Assembly (NCBI RefSeq): GCF_022965805.1
Contig: NC_133108.1
Span: 25,201,545-25,265,544, forward strand
Reading direction: 5' to 3'
DNA from: Primulina eburnea
Lineage: Eukaryota; Streptophyta; Magnoliopsida; Lamiales; Gesneriaceae
Length of the DNA: 64,000 nt
Of the stretch, positions 13,013-23,534 are shown in pieces. The translations under genes were made by a program, and so were the position numbers. The notes beneath the pieces are model-generated. The model was not told the DNA's origin. It searched no databases and saw only the letters and a program-made list of their open reading frames with translations. Every line of letters starts with the position of its first letter. Position 1 is the first letter of the stretch.

Positions 13013-13025
13013 TTATATTTATACC
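13013..13025 (-). promoter_or_regulatory. TATA box in LTR of element 3
   Basis: The minus strand reads GGTATAAATATAA, a good plant TATA box. It sits just downstream, in element orientation, of the motif cluster. Confidence 0.65.
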
Positions 13026-13073
13026 CTGCCATGTGTCAAGTTTGAGAACAAGAGTGGATGTCTCGCATGCAGC

Positions 13074-13276
13074 ACCGCGGGTGCGGTACCGTAAGGAGCG
13101 CGGGTGCGCCAAGCTTTCGGTAGGACTTTATTTTTCAAAGGTGATGACCACGGGTGCGGTCATGTAACCACCGCGGGTGCGGTCTCAGCACCGCGGGTGC
13201 AGTCTAATTCTACCGCGGGTGCGGTGTGGCTACGGGAATGTTACTAATTTTCTGCCCATTGCACCGCGGGTGCGGT
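13074..13276 (-). promoter_or_regulatory. U3 motif cluster of element 3
   Basis: Six copies of ACCGCGGGTGCGGT or one-base variants (at 13074, 13147, 13170, 13190, 13212, 13263), plus a variant near 13097. On the element's sense strand this is ACCGCACCCGCGGT, the motif of elements 1 and 2. The cluster lies about 50 bp upstream of the TATA box. Confidence 0.6.
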
Positions 13277-13372
13277 CTTGCACAGCTAAAATTTCATATT
13301 TTCTCGCATCATTTCGCCCCGTCTGTTCTTGCGTTTCGTATTCAACTATCTACAAGAATCTTGGGCATTACA

Positions 13373-13608
13373 GATTCAATCTCCCAACATCCATAAACTC
13401 TTGTGTGTCATTTTATTTCAGTTATATATTCTATCTTTCAGTCAGTTACTTCCGCAACTATTTTCTCAGTTAAACTGATTGTCATTGACTGACAAGATTT
13501 TCAGTTTCTTACAAAACTGACACTATATTTTTCAAAAGCTACTTAATCGAAAGTGTTTATTCAACCCTCCCTTCTAAACACTTATTCCAGTAGTCAACCG
13601 ATCCAACA
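13373..13608 (+). repeat. Remnant of 5' LTR of element 4
   Basis: The last 236 bp of an LTR, ending about CCAACA at 13609. Its left part was displaced by the LTR of element 3. It is AT-rich with several short direct repeats of the type CAGTT. No open frame is visible. Confidence 0.55.
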
Positions 13609-13610
13609 TG

Positions 13611-13622
13611 TTGTATCAGAGC
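13611..13622 (+). other. Degenerate primer binding site of element 4
   Basis: TTGTATCAGAGC differs by one base from the tRNA-Met primer site TGGTATCAGAGC and is placed 60 bases before the Gag start. Confidence 0.7.
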
Positions 13623-13670
13623 AGGATTAAATCTTTTCTAATAATACTTTCATTCATAAAACTGACTACC

Positions 13671-16338
13671 ATGGCAGCTTTCAATAAAATCCATATGTTT
13701 TCCAGAGAAGACTTTGACGATTGGAAAATCAGGATGCAGGCTCACTTAGCTGCACAAGATGATGACATATGGTATGTCATCACTGAAAGTCCGATGAAAA
13801 TGTTGAAAGCCAACACAGCAGTTGCCATCACTGATGGGTGCACCTCATAGAATTGAAAAGCCTAGAGATGAATGAACAACGGAGGATAAAAGAAAAGCAA
13901 TTTTGGACAACGTGGCCAATGACATATTATACAAAATGCTGGATAAAGTCACATTCAATAAAATCAAGATGTGTAAAACCAGCAAAGAAATATGGGAAAA
14001 GTTGATCCAATTATGCAAAGGCAATGAGCAGACAAAACAAATTATCAGTTTATGTTCAGATGTTTGACAACATAAAGATGAAAGCTGGTGAATCTATGCA
14101 TGACTATGATGAAAGGATCAGTGGAATCATCAATGAGCTGAATGCACTAGGAAAAGTGTATTCAAATAAAGAAGTAGCACTGAAGGTTATTAGAGGTCTT
14201 CCCAAGGAGCGGGATGTGAAAACTATGGCTATGAGAGAGTCGAAGGATCTCAACAAAATCGAACTCCACGACTTGTTTGCCGATCTCAAGGATTACGAGT
14301 TTGAATTGCATACCAGAGAAGGAGAGCCTTCTATACCATCTGCAACAACAGCTTTAACTACAGTCAGACTGGATCCAACTGGTATAGCTGACAAAACTAC
14401 TGATCAATTGAGCAATGACGCAATGTCATTGTTTACCAAGAAATTTGGAATGTTCATGAGAAAGAATCAAGGAAACTCATAGAAGCAATTTCAGAAGAAC
14501 CATACCAATACCAAAGAAGAATCCTATGTGTGTTACAACGGTGGTAAACCTGGTCACTTCATAGCTGACTGTCCTAAACCAAAGAAGGATAGTCGAGGGT
14601 CAACTGATAAAGGGAAGAAGTCCTATGATCACAGAAGAAGGACTAAGGATGAGAAGAAATCATCCAGAAAGAAGCATGAAGTGCTCTTAGCTGAAGCGAG
14701 CAAATCCAAATGGGCTGAAACCGATAGTGATGAATCAGAACCAGATAGCTCAAGCAGCTCAACTGAAGATGAAGAAGAAGTAAAATGTCTAATGGCAGAT
14801 GATGTCCAAATGGAATCAGAAAGCGAACATGTATTTGATTTTAGGTCAACTGATTTTACACGAGAAGAACTCATTACTACCCTGCATGACATGGTAAATG
14901 AGTATTGAAAACTTGCTCGCTCATTCGAGAAAGTCAAAGCTGAGCGAAATGACCCCAAAGAAAATAAAACTGAAACTGAAGAATCAGTTGAAGTGTTGAA
15001 TCTAAAAAGGGAGATCGCAAAGCAGGAAGCTAAACTGAATGAGAATCAAGCCTTGATATGTCAGTTGAAAATCGAAATTTCAAAACATTCTGAACTGATA
15101 CAAGCTTGGAACAAGTCGTCAGTTATTTTAACTGAAATGCATAATGCTAAAAAATCAATTGATGATAAAACTTTTTTGGGATTTAAAAATCAAATTGATT
15201 ATTCTGCAAATGATTCTCAGCCAAAGTTGAATAAAGGCAAAGGAAATATATTACCTTTGTAAAATCAACAATGGAAAATGAATTTCAGAGCCAAGTAAAC
15301 TGGCTGTTCAAAAATCGAAAGTAAGAACAAAGGCAAAATGTATGGTATTGGATATGGTTTTGATAGTTCAAATGACTCAAGTAACTGGTCAGTTAAACGA
15401 TTCAGTTAAAAAAGACAGTACTCTAGGAATGACTATTACAATTACTACAACCAAAAGCCAGTTCAGACACGATATCAAATGAACAGTAAGTTGAAAAAGG
15501 ACAAAAATCATATTGTCTCTTCCTCATTTCACACACCCAACAACCAAAAGCCTAGAAAAGTTATCTGGAACCCTGCAACTGGAAGGTTAGTTAGACTGAT
15601 CCAAGTCTGGGTAACTAAAGGACTAATCAGTTTAGGACCCAAATAAATAAGGGTACCAAAATTTTTCTATGTGTGATTGCAGGAAAAAGTTATAATCAAA
15701 GAATCCACATGGTATCTAGACAGTGGATGTTCAAGACATATGACAGGAGATGCAAAGATGTTATCCTAACTAATTAAATACAATGGACCAAACATCAGTT
15801 TTTTCGACAACTCCAAAGGTAAAACTGTGGGTAAGGGTAATCTTATCCATGGTAACTTTACAATTAAAGATGTATTGCTAGTTGAGAATTTGAAGTATAA
15901 CTTGATAAGCATCAGTCAGTTATGCGACAATAATTTCTCAGTACAATTTGATTAACACACTTGTGCAGTTAGAAACTCAACTGATGACGTCATTCTAACT
16001 GGCAATCAATGTGGAAATACATACAAAGTTAGCTGGACTGAACATTCTTATGCACCAGTTAGTTTCATAGCTTCTAAATCTTCTAACTGGTTATGGCATA
16101 AGAGATTGAATCACTTAAACTTTAAATCTATTGCGTATCTGAGTAACAACAATCTTGTAACTGCCTTGCCCAAAATAGATTTTTCAAAAGAAAAAATTTG
16201 TTCAGCATGCCAGTTTGGTAAACAAGTAAGATCCTTGTTTAAAAAAGGAGGTTGTAAATCATCTTCCTGAAGTTTAGAACTGCTGCATATGGATCTATTT
16301 GGTCTAATATCAGTCATGACTTTGATAAACATAAAAAT
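13671..16338 (+). pseudogene. Sirevirus gag-protease-integrase fragment
   Basis: The start is at MAAFNKIHMFSRED. Gag continues through LSVYVQMFDNIKMKAGESM and a zinc knuckle CYNGGKPGHFIADC, whose second Cys is replaced by Gly. An acidic and serine-rich stretch ending CLMADD and a helical segment near 14993-15260 follow. Protease is seen as WYLDSGCSRHMTG (15710-15748). The integrase zinc-binding region (LWHKRLNHLNF ... ICSACQFGK) follows at about 16093-16224. In-frame stops occur at about 13848, 14480 and 14906, with more later, and the frame shifts between segments. The copy breaks off soon after LLHMDLFG. Confidence 0.82.
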
Positions 16339-16875
16339 TGTACATTAATTAAATGTTATAATATAAATATATAGTTTTTTTTTATTAAATGTTTAAATAT
16401 TATATGTTTTATAATAAATTGTATAAAATATAAGTTGTTGTGTAATTATAAGTTTTTACTATTTTTTACAGGTTCGATAAAACAAGAATAACCTTGGCGT
16501 TGCAAATGGGATTAAGATGATTCTTGGACCTGTAGAAAGTTGATTATAAGATCTACAATTGTTGCTAAGCATGAGATAAATATCCTCTCACAAGTGGGAT
16601 CAAATTAAGCAACAATTAAAGTTACCAAAGGAGTGGCAGTTTTACCATGCTCTAGTATTTTGACCATAACTCTCAAATTACTTGGTCAATATTCTGAAAA
16701 AAATACCACAACTAGACAACTCAATTATCCACATGTTTCATTTTATGTGAAGAAGCAAATTCGGAGAAGAAGATTTTCAAAAGTGATGTGTAATATAATA
16801 TTAATTTCTTGGAACACCAATGAAGACTTATGTGTAAAAATAATATTTTATTTGTGGTTGTCTCCCAAAATTTGG

Positions 16876-16885
16876 CTATAAATAG
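16876..16885 (+). promoter_or_regulatory. TATA box in Athila LTR
   Basis: CTATAAATAG followed by GGGG is a canonical plant TATA box. Transcription would begin near 16905-16915 and produce the genomic RNA of element 5. Confidence 0.7.
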
Positions 16886-17227
16886 GGGTGCATTGTAATG
16901 TATTGAGATATCCCTCATTTTATGAACAATCTTTGAGTTCATAATATTTCTCTCTATATTTTTCTTTTATATCTTCATTTAAATATAATTAGCATGTTAA
17001 TTTCATATTTAAAGTTTTACACTTTGAATAATGAATAGCTAACTTCCTAAAGTTGATGATAAGGTGAAGCTCTTGGCATGATAATAAGGTTATTATAAGG
17101 TAAGATTCTATGTTTTATATTATTTAATCATTATTTATTATTTATGTTATATTTATTTCTTTAAGTATTTTTACCCTACTTATAAGTGGGAGTTTTGATT
17201 TATTGTTGCTATATGTTACACTAAATT

Positions 17228-17500
17228 CTTGGAACCATTTAAATGTAAGTTTGGTATTACCAACCATTTAAAGTGGATGCCTTGATTTATTATTATAAAT
17301 ATATTATAATATTAAATTCTTGGAACCATTTAAATGTTAGTTTGGTTTTACCAACCATTTAACTTGGATTCTTTGATTTACTATATTAAATATATCATAA
17401 TAATATTTTCTTGGTACCATTTAAATGTTAGTTTGGTTTTACCAACCATTTAAAGTGGGAACCTTGATTTAGTGTTTACAATATATATATAGCACAATAA
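17228..17500 (+). repeat. 91-bp tandem repeat in Athila LTR
   Basis: Three copies, starting with CTTGGAACCATTTAAATG or a one-base variant at 17228, 17319 and 17410, give a 91-bp period. Each holds paired CCATTTAAATG and ACCAACCATTTAA blocks. A weaker partial copy precedes at about 17137-17220. Confidence 0.75.
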
Positions 17501-17897
17501 ATACTTGACTACATTTATAAGTTTTTGGTATATATTATATATTTATGAGATAATAATTTATAACATAATATAAATATGATTATTTAATATATGGGAAACC
17601 ATTTTATTAAGTGGATTTCAATATTGTTCGTTAATATTAACTTTATTAAAATACCAAGAGTGGATCATTTAAATCTCAACTACTTAAAATTAAATTGAAC
17701 AATTAAAATTTACCCATTAAATATTCAAACAATTAAAATTAAAAGAAACAAAAAACAATAACAAAACAAAAAGACATGTAGTGGACTTGTAATTACCTTA
17801 GCTTTCCCTGTGGATACGATATTCGGACTCACCGAATTATATTACTTGTGGACAACCTGCTCTTGGGAGTGCAACAATCAAAGTCGCAAAAAGTTTT

Positions 17898-17910
17898 TGG
17901 CGCCGTTGCC
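17898..17910 (+). other. Primer binding site, tRNA-Asp type
   Basis: TGGCGCCGTTGCC is complementary to the 3' end of plant tRNA-Asp, the usual primer of Athila and Tat elements. One extra C follows compared with the usual GCCGGGGA. Confidence 0.8.
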
Positions 17911-18088
17911 CGGGGAAAGTATAATTTAATTTCAAGTCTAATTTAATTTTGTTTATAGTTTATTTTTATTTATTTGAATATTTATTGCTTTTGTGTGTTT
18001 TTATTCTTTTGCATTTGCATTGCATGAGCATTTGGTCACGTACACTTAGTGGTCGTCTCATTCGAAATAACCCTTTATTTTACAAAAC

Positions 18089-20539
18089 ATGGCGGAAGAA
18101 CCCATCCAAGAAAATGAGATGAAATTCAATCTCAACATGATCATGGTAGACGAAGAACACTTAGAGATCACATGAATCCTACACGTACTAGTGCACCTTC
18201 ATGTCTAGTTTTTCCCCCTGATGCATCTCATTTCAATTTTAAGCCTGATATTATCCAACTTTTACCCAACTTCATGGCTTAGATTCTTGAAAATCCATAC
18301 ATGCATTTACGAGAGTTTGAAGAAGTGTGCAACACATATAATGATCTAAATTGTAGCATGAACACCATTCGCCTTAAGCTTTTTCCTTTTTCTTTAAAAC
18401 ATAAAGCTAAAACTTGGCTACAAAATCTTAGATCGGGATCCATTCGAACTTGGGATGAATTGCAACAAAAATTTTTGAAAAAGTTTTTTCCATCTCATAG
18501 AACAAATTCTTTGAAAAGGCAAATCATCACTTTCACTCAAAAACAAGGAGAAACTTTTTATCAGTGTTGGGATAGATACAAAGAATTGCTTAATCTTTGT
18601 CCACATCATGGTTTTGAAATTTGGAGAGTTGTTTTCTCAATTTTATGAAGGCTTAACACCTAAAGATAGGCAAATGGTTGAATTTATGTGTAATGAAACA
18701 TTTGAAGATAAAGATCCAAACGAGGCAATTGAGTATCTCGATTCATTAGCTGAAAATGCTCAAAATTGGGACACTATAGGTACAATCGAACCATCAAACA
18801 AGATTCAATCTCCTACATCTGGTGGAGGTATGTACACTCTCAAAGATGAACATGATCTTCAAGCTAGATTTACCTTTTTGGCAAGAAAGTTGAGGCACTT
18901 GAATTGAAAAAGAATGGTCAATTAAAATATGTTCGAGAAATTGCGTGTCACATCTGTGATACAAGTGATCATTTTACAAAAGATTGTCCCACTTTGCCCT
19001 CTTTTAAAGAATGTCTCCATGAACAAGCCAATGTTTTGAACAATTTCAAAAGGCCAAATTTTGAACCATTTTCTCAAAATTACAATCCAGATTGGCGAAA
19101 CCATCCAAATTTTAGTTAGAGGAATGATAATGCTGCACAATTTCCGCAATCACATTTTCAAAATCAACAAAATTTTCAAAAATTAGCACCTTATTTCCTC
19201 CGCCGAAAAGAAATTTGGAAGATACATTGAATTCTTTCATTGCAAAGCAAGAGTCTCTCAATACTCAAACTGCTCAAACATGACAAATTTGAAAGATACT
19301 CTTGCTAAATTTGCATCTGCACTTAATGTTCATGAAAAAGGTAAATTTCCTTCACAACCCCTGCCTAATCCCAAGGATCATCATACACAACTGGAACTTC
19401 TGGAACTCAACCGATGGATCAGGTAAAATCTGTTATTACCCTTCGAAGTGGTAAGGTTGTGGAAAAATCCATTCTGAACCTTGTGAAGGTGATGATAAAT
19501 CAACTCCAAAGGGTAAGGAAGTGGAACCCATAACTTCCGAAGAGGAGGTTCAACAGACAGTGTCACCACCATTCCCTCATGCATTGAAAAATACAAAAAA
19601 ATCAAATTTGAATTCTGATATATATGATATATTTAAACAAGTAAAAGTTAATATTCCTTTATTAGATGCAATAAAATAGGTACCATCATATGCTAAATTT
19701 TTGAAAGACTTGTGCACTGTGAAAAGAAATTGAATGTGAAAAATAAAGCATTTTTAGCCGAACAAGTAAGTGCAATCATTCAAAATAATAATACTTTGAA
19801 ATACAAAGACACTGGTTGTCTTCTATTTCATGTATTATTGGAGAACGAAAGATTAAAAAAGCCTTGCTTGATCTTGGAACTAGTGTGAATTTACTTCCAT
19901 ATTCAGTTTATCAAGAACTCAATCTAGGCGAGTTAAAACCTACTTCGGTAACACTTTTACTTGCCGATAGATCTGTTAAAGTGCCAAGAGGTATGGTAGA
20001 AGACGTGTTGGTCCAAGTTGATAACTTTGTATATCCTGTCGATTCATAGTTTTAGATACACAACCTATCGAAGCTTGTAATGCAATTCCTGTAATTTTGG
20101 GTCGTCCATTTTTAGCAACTTCTAATGTTCTTATAAATTGCAGGAATGGATTAATGAAGTTGTCATTTGGTAACATGACCTTGGAGCTCAATGTTTTTAA
20201 TCTTTGTAAGCAACCACATGACAAGGAGATGAAAATGAAGATGAAAATCTTATTGAGACTCTTGTGGAAGAAAACATTCAAGAAGGGAGTACTCGTGATC
20301 AATTAGATATTTGTTCAATTGAAACTGTTAAAGAAAATATTGAAATTGATCTTGATGATTTTATCAGGTATCACTCGTTAACAGGATCAGAGAAAGAATT
20401 TGATGCAAATATGAGAACAAGACGAACCACCAATATTGGAGTTAAAACCCTTGCCAGAAGAATTGAAGTATGCATTACTTGGAGAAGATGAAACATCCCA
20501 GTGGTAATTTCTTCCAAACTAGAAAGTGATCAAGAAGGT
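18089..20539 (+). pseudogene. Athila-like gag and protease fragment
   Basis: A possible start codon at 18089 (MAEEPIQENE) precedes Gag. The recognisable core is HLREFEEVCNTYNDLNCS, then KAKTWLQNLRSGSIRTWDEL (18301-18648), continuing after a frameshift at 18608-18907. A zinc knuckle CHICDTSDHFTKDC follows at about 18946-18987. Protease appears at 19816-20250 with LLDLGTSVNLLPYS and, after another frameshift, ILGRPFLATSNV. Stops and shifts throughout make it non-functional. The sequence runs into the gap before RT. Confidence 0.8.
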
Positions 20540-20639
20540 NNNNNNNNNNNNNNNNNNNNNNNNNNNNNNNNNNNNNNNNNNNNNNNNNNNNNNNNNNNNN
20601 NNNNNNNNNNNNNNNNNNNNNNNNNNNNNNNNNNNNNNN
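20540..20639. other. Assembly gap of 100 N
   Basis: Exactly 100 undetermined bases, the conventional placeholder for a gap of unknown size. It separates the Athila protease from the CACTA end, so the order and distance across it are not proven. Confidence 0.99.
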
Positions 20640-21019
20640 AATTTAGCGACGGTGTTTGAACTGTCGCGAAATTATAAGCCGTCGCTACATTTTAAGACCG
20701 TCGCTAAATTAGCAACGGTTTTAAACCGTTGTAAAGTTTTTCTGTTTTAACTATAACTATTAACGGCGTATATGTGCACGCCGCAAATGTTGTATTAACA
20801 GCGTACATATGCACGTTGTCAATAGTTTAACTATCAACAGCATACTCTGCACCTGCACGCTTAATAGACTAAACCGCAGCGTAAATTGCACGCCGCCAAT
20901 AGTGTCAAACTTAAGACGGCTTTCAACTTTACAGCATACATCGCAGCGTGCCATGCACGCTGCGGATACCTTTTCGCGGCGCATATTGCACGCTGCGGAA
21001 ACCCACTTTTCTTGTAGTG
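20640..21019 (-). mobile_element. Right end of a CACTA (En/Spm-type) transposon
   Basis: The stretch ends with the reverse complement of CACTACAAGAAAAGTGG (21003-21019), the typical plant CACTA terminus. Internally it has subterminal repeats: several GCGACGGT/ACCGTCGC units at 20645-20720, and GCAGCGTGC or GCACGCTGC units, including a near-perfect palindrome at 20943-20963. Such repeats bind the element's transposase. No transposase gene is visible. The other end lies in or beyond the gap. Confidence 0.8.
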
Positions 21020-23498
21020 GCAGATGTCCACAAAACAGCCTTCAGAACCAGATATGGGCATTACGAGTTCTTAGTAATGCCATTTGGATTGACAAATGCT
21101 CCAGCAATCTTCATGGATCTCATGAACCGAGTATTTCAGCCCTACCTGGATCAGTTCGTCATCGTGTTTATTGACGACATTCTTATTTACTCAAAGAGCC
21201 ATGAGGAGCATAGCCAGCATTTTAGGACAGTGTTGCAGGTTTTGCAGAGTCGCAAGTTATTTGCGATGTTCAGTAAGTGTGAGTTTTGGTTGCAGAAAGT
21301 TGCATTTTTGGGGCATATAGTATCTAGCAGTGGAATCGAGGTGGATCCAGCGAAATTAGCAGCTGTCAAGGAATGGGTTGAGCCGAATAATGCATCAGAA
21401 ATCCGCAGCTTTTTGGATTTAGCTGGTTACTACCGTAAGTTTATTAAGGGATTTTCATCCATAGCAGTGCAACTCACTTCACTAACCAAGAAAAATGCCA
21501 GATTCGTGTGGAGCGATGAATGTCAGAAGAGCTTCGATACGTTGAAGCAAGCTCTCATTTCGGCGCCAGGTCTAGCCATGCCGATGGGACAAGGTGATTT
21601 TGTGCTATACACCGATGCATCTAAGCTCGGGTTTGGCGCAGTATTGATGCAGCAGGGTCAAGTTATAGCTTATACTTCCAGGCAGTTGAAAGTGCACGAG
21701 AAGAACTACCCGACGCACGATCTTGAGTTAGCCGCCGTTGTCTTCGCACTGAAAATTTGGAGACACTACCTATACGGCGAGAAACCAGATTTTCACCGAT
21801 CATAAGAGTCTCAAATATTTCTTCACGCAGAAAGAGTTGAATATGAGACAGAGACGTGGTTGAAACTTGTGAAAGATTACGACTGCGAAATTAGCTACCA
21901 TCCGGGAAAGGCTAATGTTGTCGCAGACGCTTTGAGAAGAAAAGTTTCCGTCATAGCTCAGTTATCAGCACAGAGACCTCTTCAGTCTGAGATTCAGAAG
22001 TTTGGTCTAGAGATTTATCATGAGGGCAGAGCCCCTAGGCTGTCTAATCTGACAGCCAAATCTGATTTTCTAGACCGTATCCGAGCAGGTCAATCTTTAG
22101 ATGAGCAGTTACAGAATTGGAGACTGAAAGATGAGGCCAAGGGCAGTGCTTTGTACACAGTTTCAGACGGCATGTTGAGATACAGAGGTAGAATGTGGGT
22201 GCCTAGTGGTGGTTCGATCAGACAGGATATTTTGACAGAGGCACATGCATCTCCGTATTCTATCCATCCAGGAGGTACCAAGATGTATAAGGAATTACAG
22301 ATTCTGTATTGGTAACCAAGGATGAAGAGAGACATCCGCAGGTTTGTGTCTGAATGCCTCACTTGTCAGTAGGTGAAGGCAGAACATCAGATGCCAGCGG
22401 GATTGGTTAAGCCACTCCCCATCCCAGAGTGGAAATGGGAGAACATCACTATGGACTTCGTCATTGGATTGCCTAGATCAGTCAGAGGCTTTAATGCCAT
22501 TTGGGTTGTTGTGGACCGGCTCACGAAGTCAGCGCACTTTTTGCCAGTGAAGACGACTTTCTCCATGACGCAGTATGCGGAGCTTTATATCAGGGAGATA
22601 GTCCGTCTACATGGGTTCCCAGTGTCGATTGTATCCGACAGGGACCCGAAGTTCACGTCGTCCTTCTGGAAGAGCTTACATGCAGCCATGGGGACAAAAT
22701 TGCTGTTCAGTACAGCTTTTCACCCGCAGACAGATGGCCAGTCTGAGCGAGTGATATCAGATTTTGGAGGATTTTCTAAGAGCCTGTATGATTGAATTTT
22801 CAGGGCACTTGGGAATCAAATTTACCCCTAGTGGAGTTCACATACAACAACAGCTTCCAAGCATCCTTTGGTATGGCTCCCTATGAGGCATTGTATGGAA
22901 GGAAGTGCAGATCACCAGTTCATTGGATGAAGTTGGTGAGAGAGCAGAACTTGGTCCAGAAATAGTTCAGCAGACCGCAGGCGTAGGAGCCAAGATTCGG
23001 GACAGAATGAAGACCGCCCAAAGCCGTCAGAAGATCTATGCTGAGAAGAGAAGGAGAGATCTCGAGTTTGCCATCGGTGATCACGTATTCGTCAAGATAG
23101 CACCCATGAAGGGTGAGATGAGATTTGGGAAAAAGGGCAAGCTGAGTCCGAGGTTCATTGGGCCGTTGGAGATTTTGGACAAAGCTGGGACACTAGCCTA
23201 TCGTGTTGCCCTTCCGCCGAATTTGGCCGGGGTGCACAATGTGTTCCATGTCTCGATGCTAAGGAAATATTTGGCTAATCCTTCGCATGTTCTGTGTTAC
23301 GAGCCGTTATAATTGGCTCTAGACCTGTCCTATGATGAGAGACCAGTCCAAATCCTAGACAGGCATGAGCGCAGACTACAGAACAAAGTGACTAAGCTAG
23401 TCAAAGTTCGGTGGCTAAACCAATCAGTGGAAGAAGCCACGTAGGAGTCAGAGGTAGATATGAAACTTCGCTACCCGGAGTTTTTCGGTAAGACTTAA
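21020..23498 (+). pseudogene. RT-RNase H-integrase-chromodomain remnant of element 6
   Basis: RT includes [12 protein letters not shown] and [10 protein letters not shown]. RNase H includes [21 protein letters not shown] and, after a frameshift near 21790, [10 protein letters not shown]. The integrase zinc finger (HASPYSIHPGGTKMY ... CLTCQ) is interrupted by two stops at about 22312-22372. The core has [18 protein letters not shown] and HPQTDGQSE. The chromodomain region VRWLNQSVEEAT carries a stop where Trp is usual (about 23443). At least five lesions show it is dead. It keeps the normal CLTC zinc ligands, unlike elements 1 and 2. Confidence 0.85.
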
Positions 23499-23519
23499 TT
23501 TCGAGGACGAAATTTTTAT

Positions 23520-23534
23520 AAGTGGGGGAGGAAC
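23520..23534 (+). other. Polypurine tract of element 6
   Basis: AAGTGGGGGAGGAAC directly precedes the LTR start TGTAGAGCCC, shortly after the conserved TTTCGAGGACGAAATTT stretch found between chromodomain and LTR in this clade. Confidence 0.8.

Larger units (their letters stand above)
9298..13372 (-). mobile_element. Reversed, truncated Tekay element 3
   Basis: On the minus strand this reads 5' LTR (13372 to 11557), primer site, Gag, protease and the beginning of RT, then stops at 9298 against the 3' LTR of element 1. The rest of RT, RNase H, integrase and the 3' LTR are missing. Gag and LTR are related to elements 1 and 2 but clearly diverged, so this is an older subfamily. The right-hand LTR end abuts a Sirevirus LTR remnant, into which it probably inserted. 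Confidence 0.87.
11557..13372 (-). repeat. 5' LTR of element 3
   Basis: A 1816-bp LTR on the minus strand, beginning TGTAATGCCCAAG and ending CCCCACA. It shares the body of the element 1 LTR: a stretch with ACTCGACTCG and GAATAAGACGG, and the same GC-rich motif near its start. No second LTR of this element is in the window. Confidence 0.82.
13373..16338 (+). mobile_element. Sirevirus-like Ty1/copia remnant, element 4
   Basis: Contains the end of a 5' LTR, a primer site, Gag, protease and the start of integrase, then stops near 16338 where the Athila LTR begins. The Gag with an acidic serine-rich stretch and CLMADD, followed by a coiled-coil-like segment, is characteristic of Sireviruses. Both sides are cut by other elements. 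RT, RNase H and the 3' LTR are absent. Confidence 0.8.
16354..17888 (+). repeat. Probable 5' LTR of element 5
   Basis: AT-rich region between the broken Sirevirus integrase and the primer site, with a promoter and internal tandem repeats. The exact start (TGTTATAATA at 16354) and end (CA near 17888) are guesses, because the second LTR is not in the window. Confidence 0.55.
16354..20539 (+). mobile_element. Athila-like Ty3/gypsy element 5, truncated by gap
   Basis: LTR, tRNA-Asp-type primer site, Gag and protease in order on the plus strand, cut at the N gap. Gag motifs and the protease LLDLGTSVNLLP are those of Athila elements. It interrupts the Sirevirus integrase, so it is younger than that element. 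No RT or integrase is visible on this side of the gap. Confidence 0.8.
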
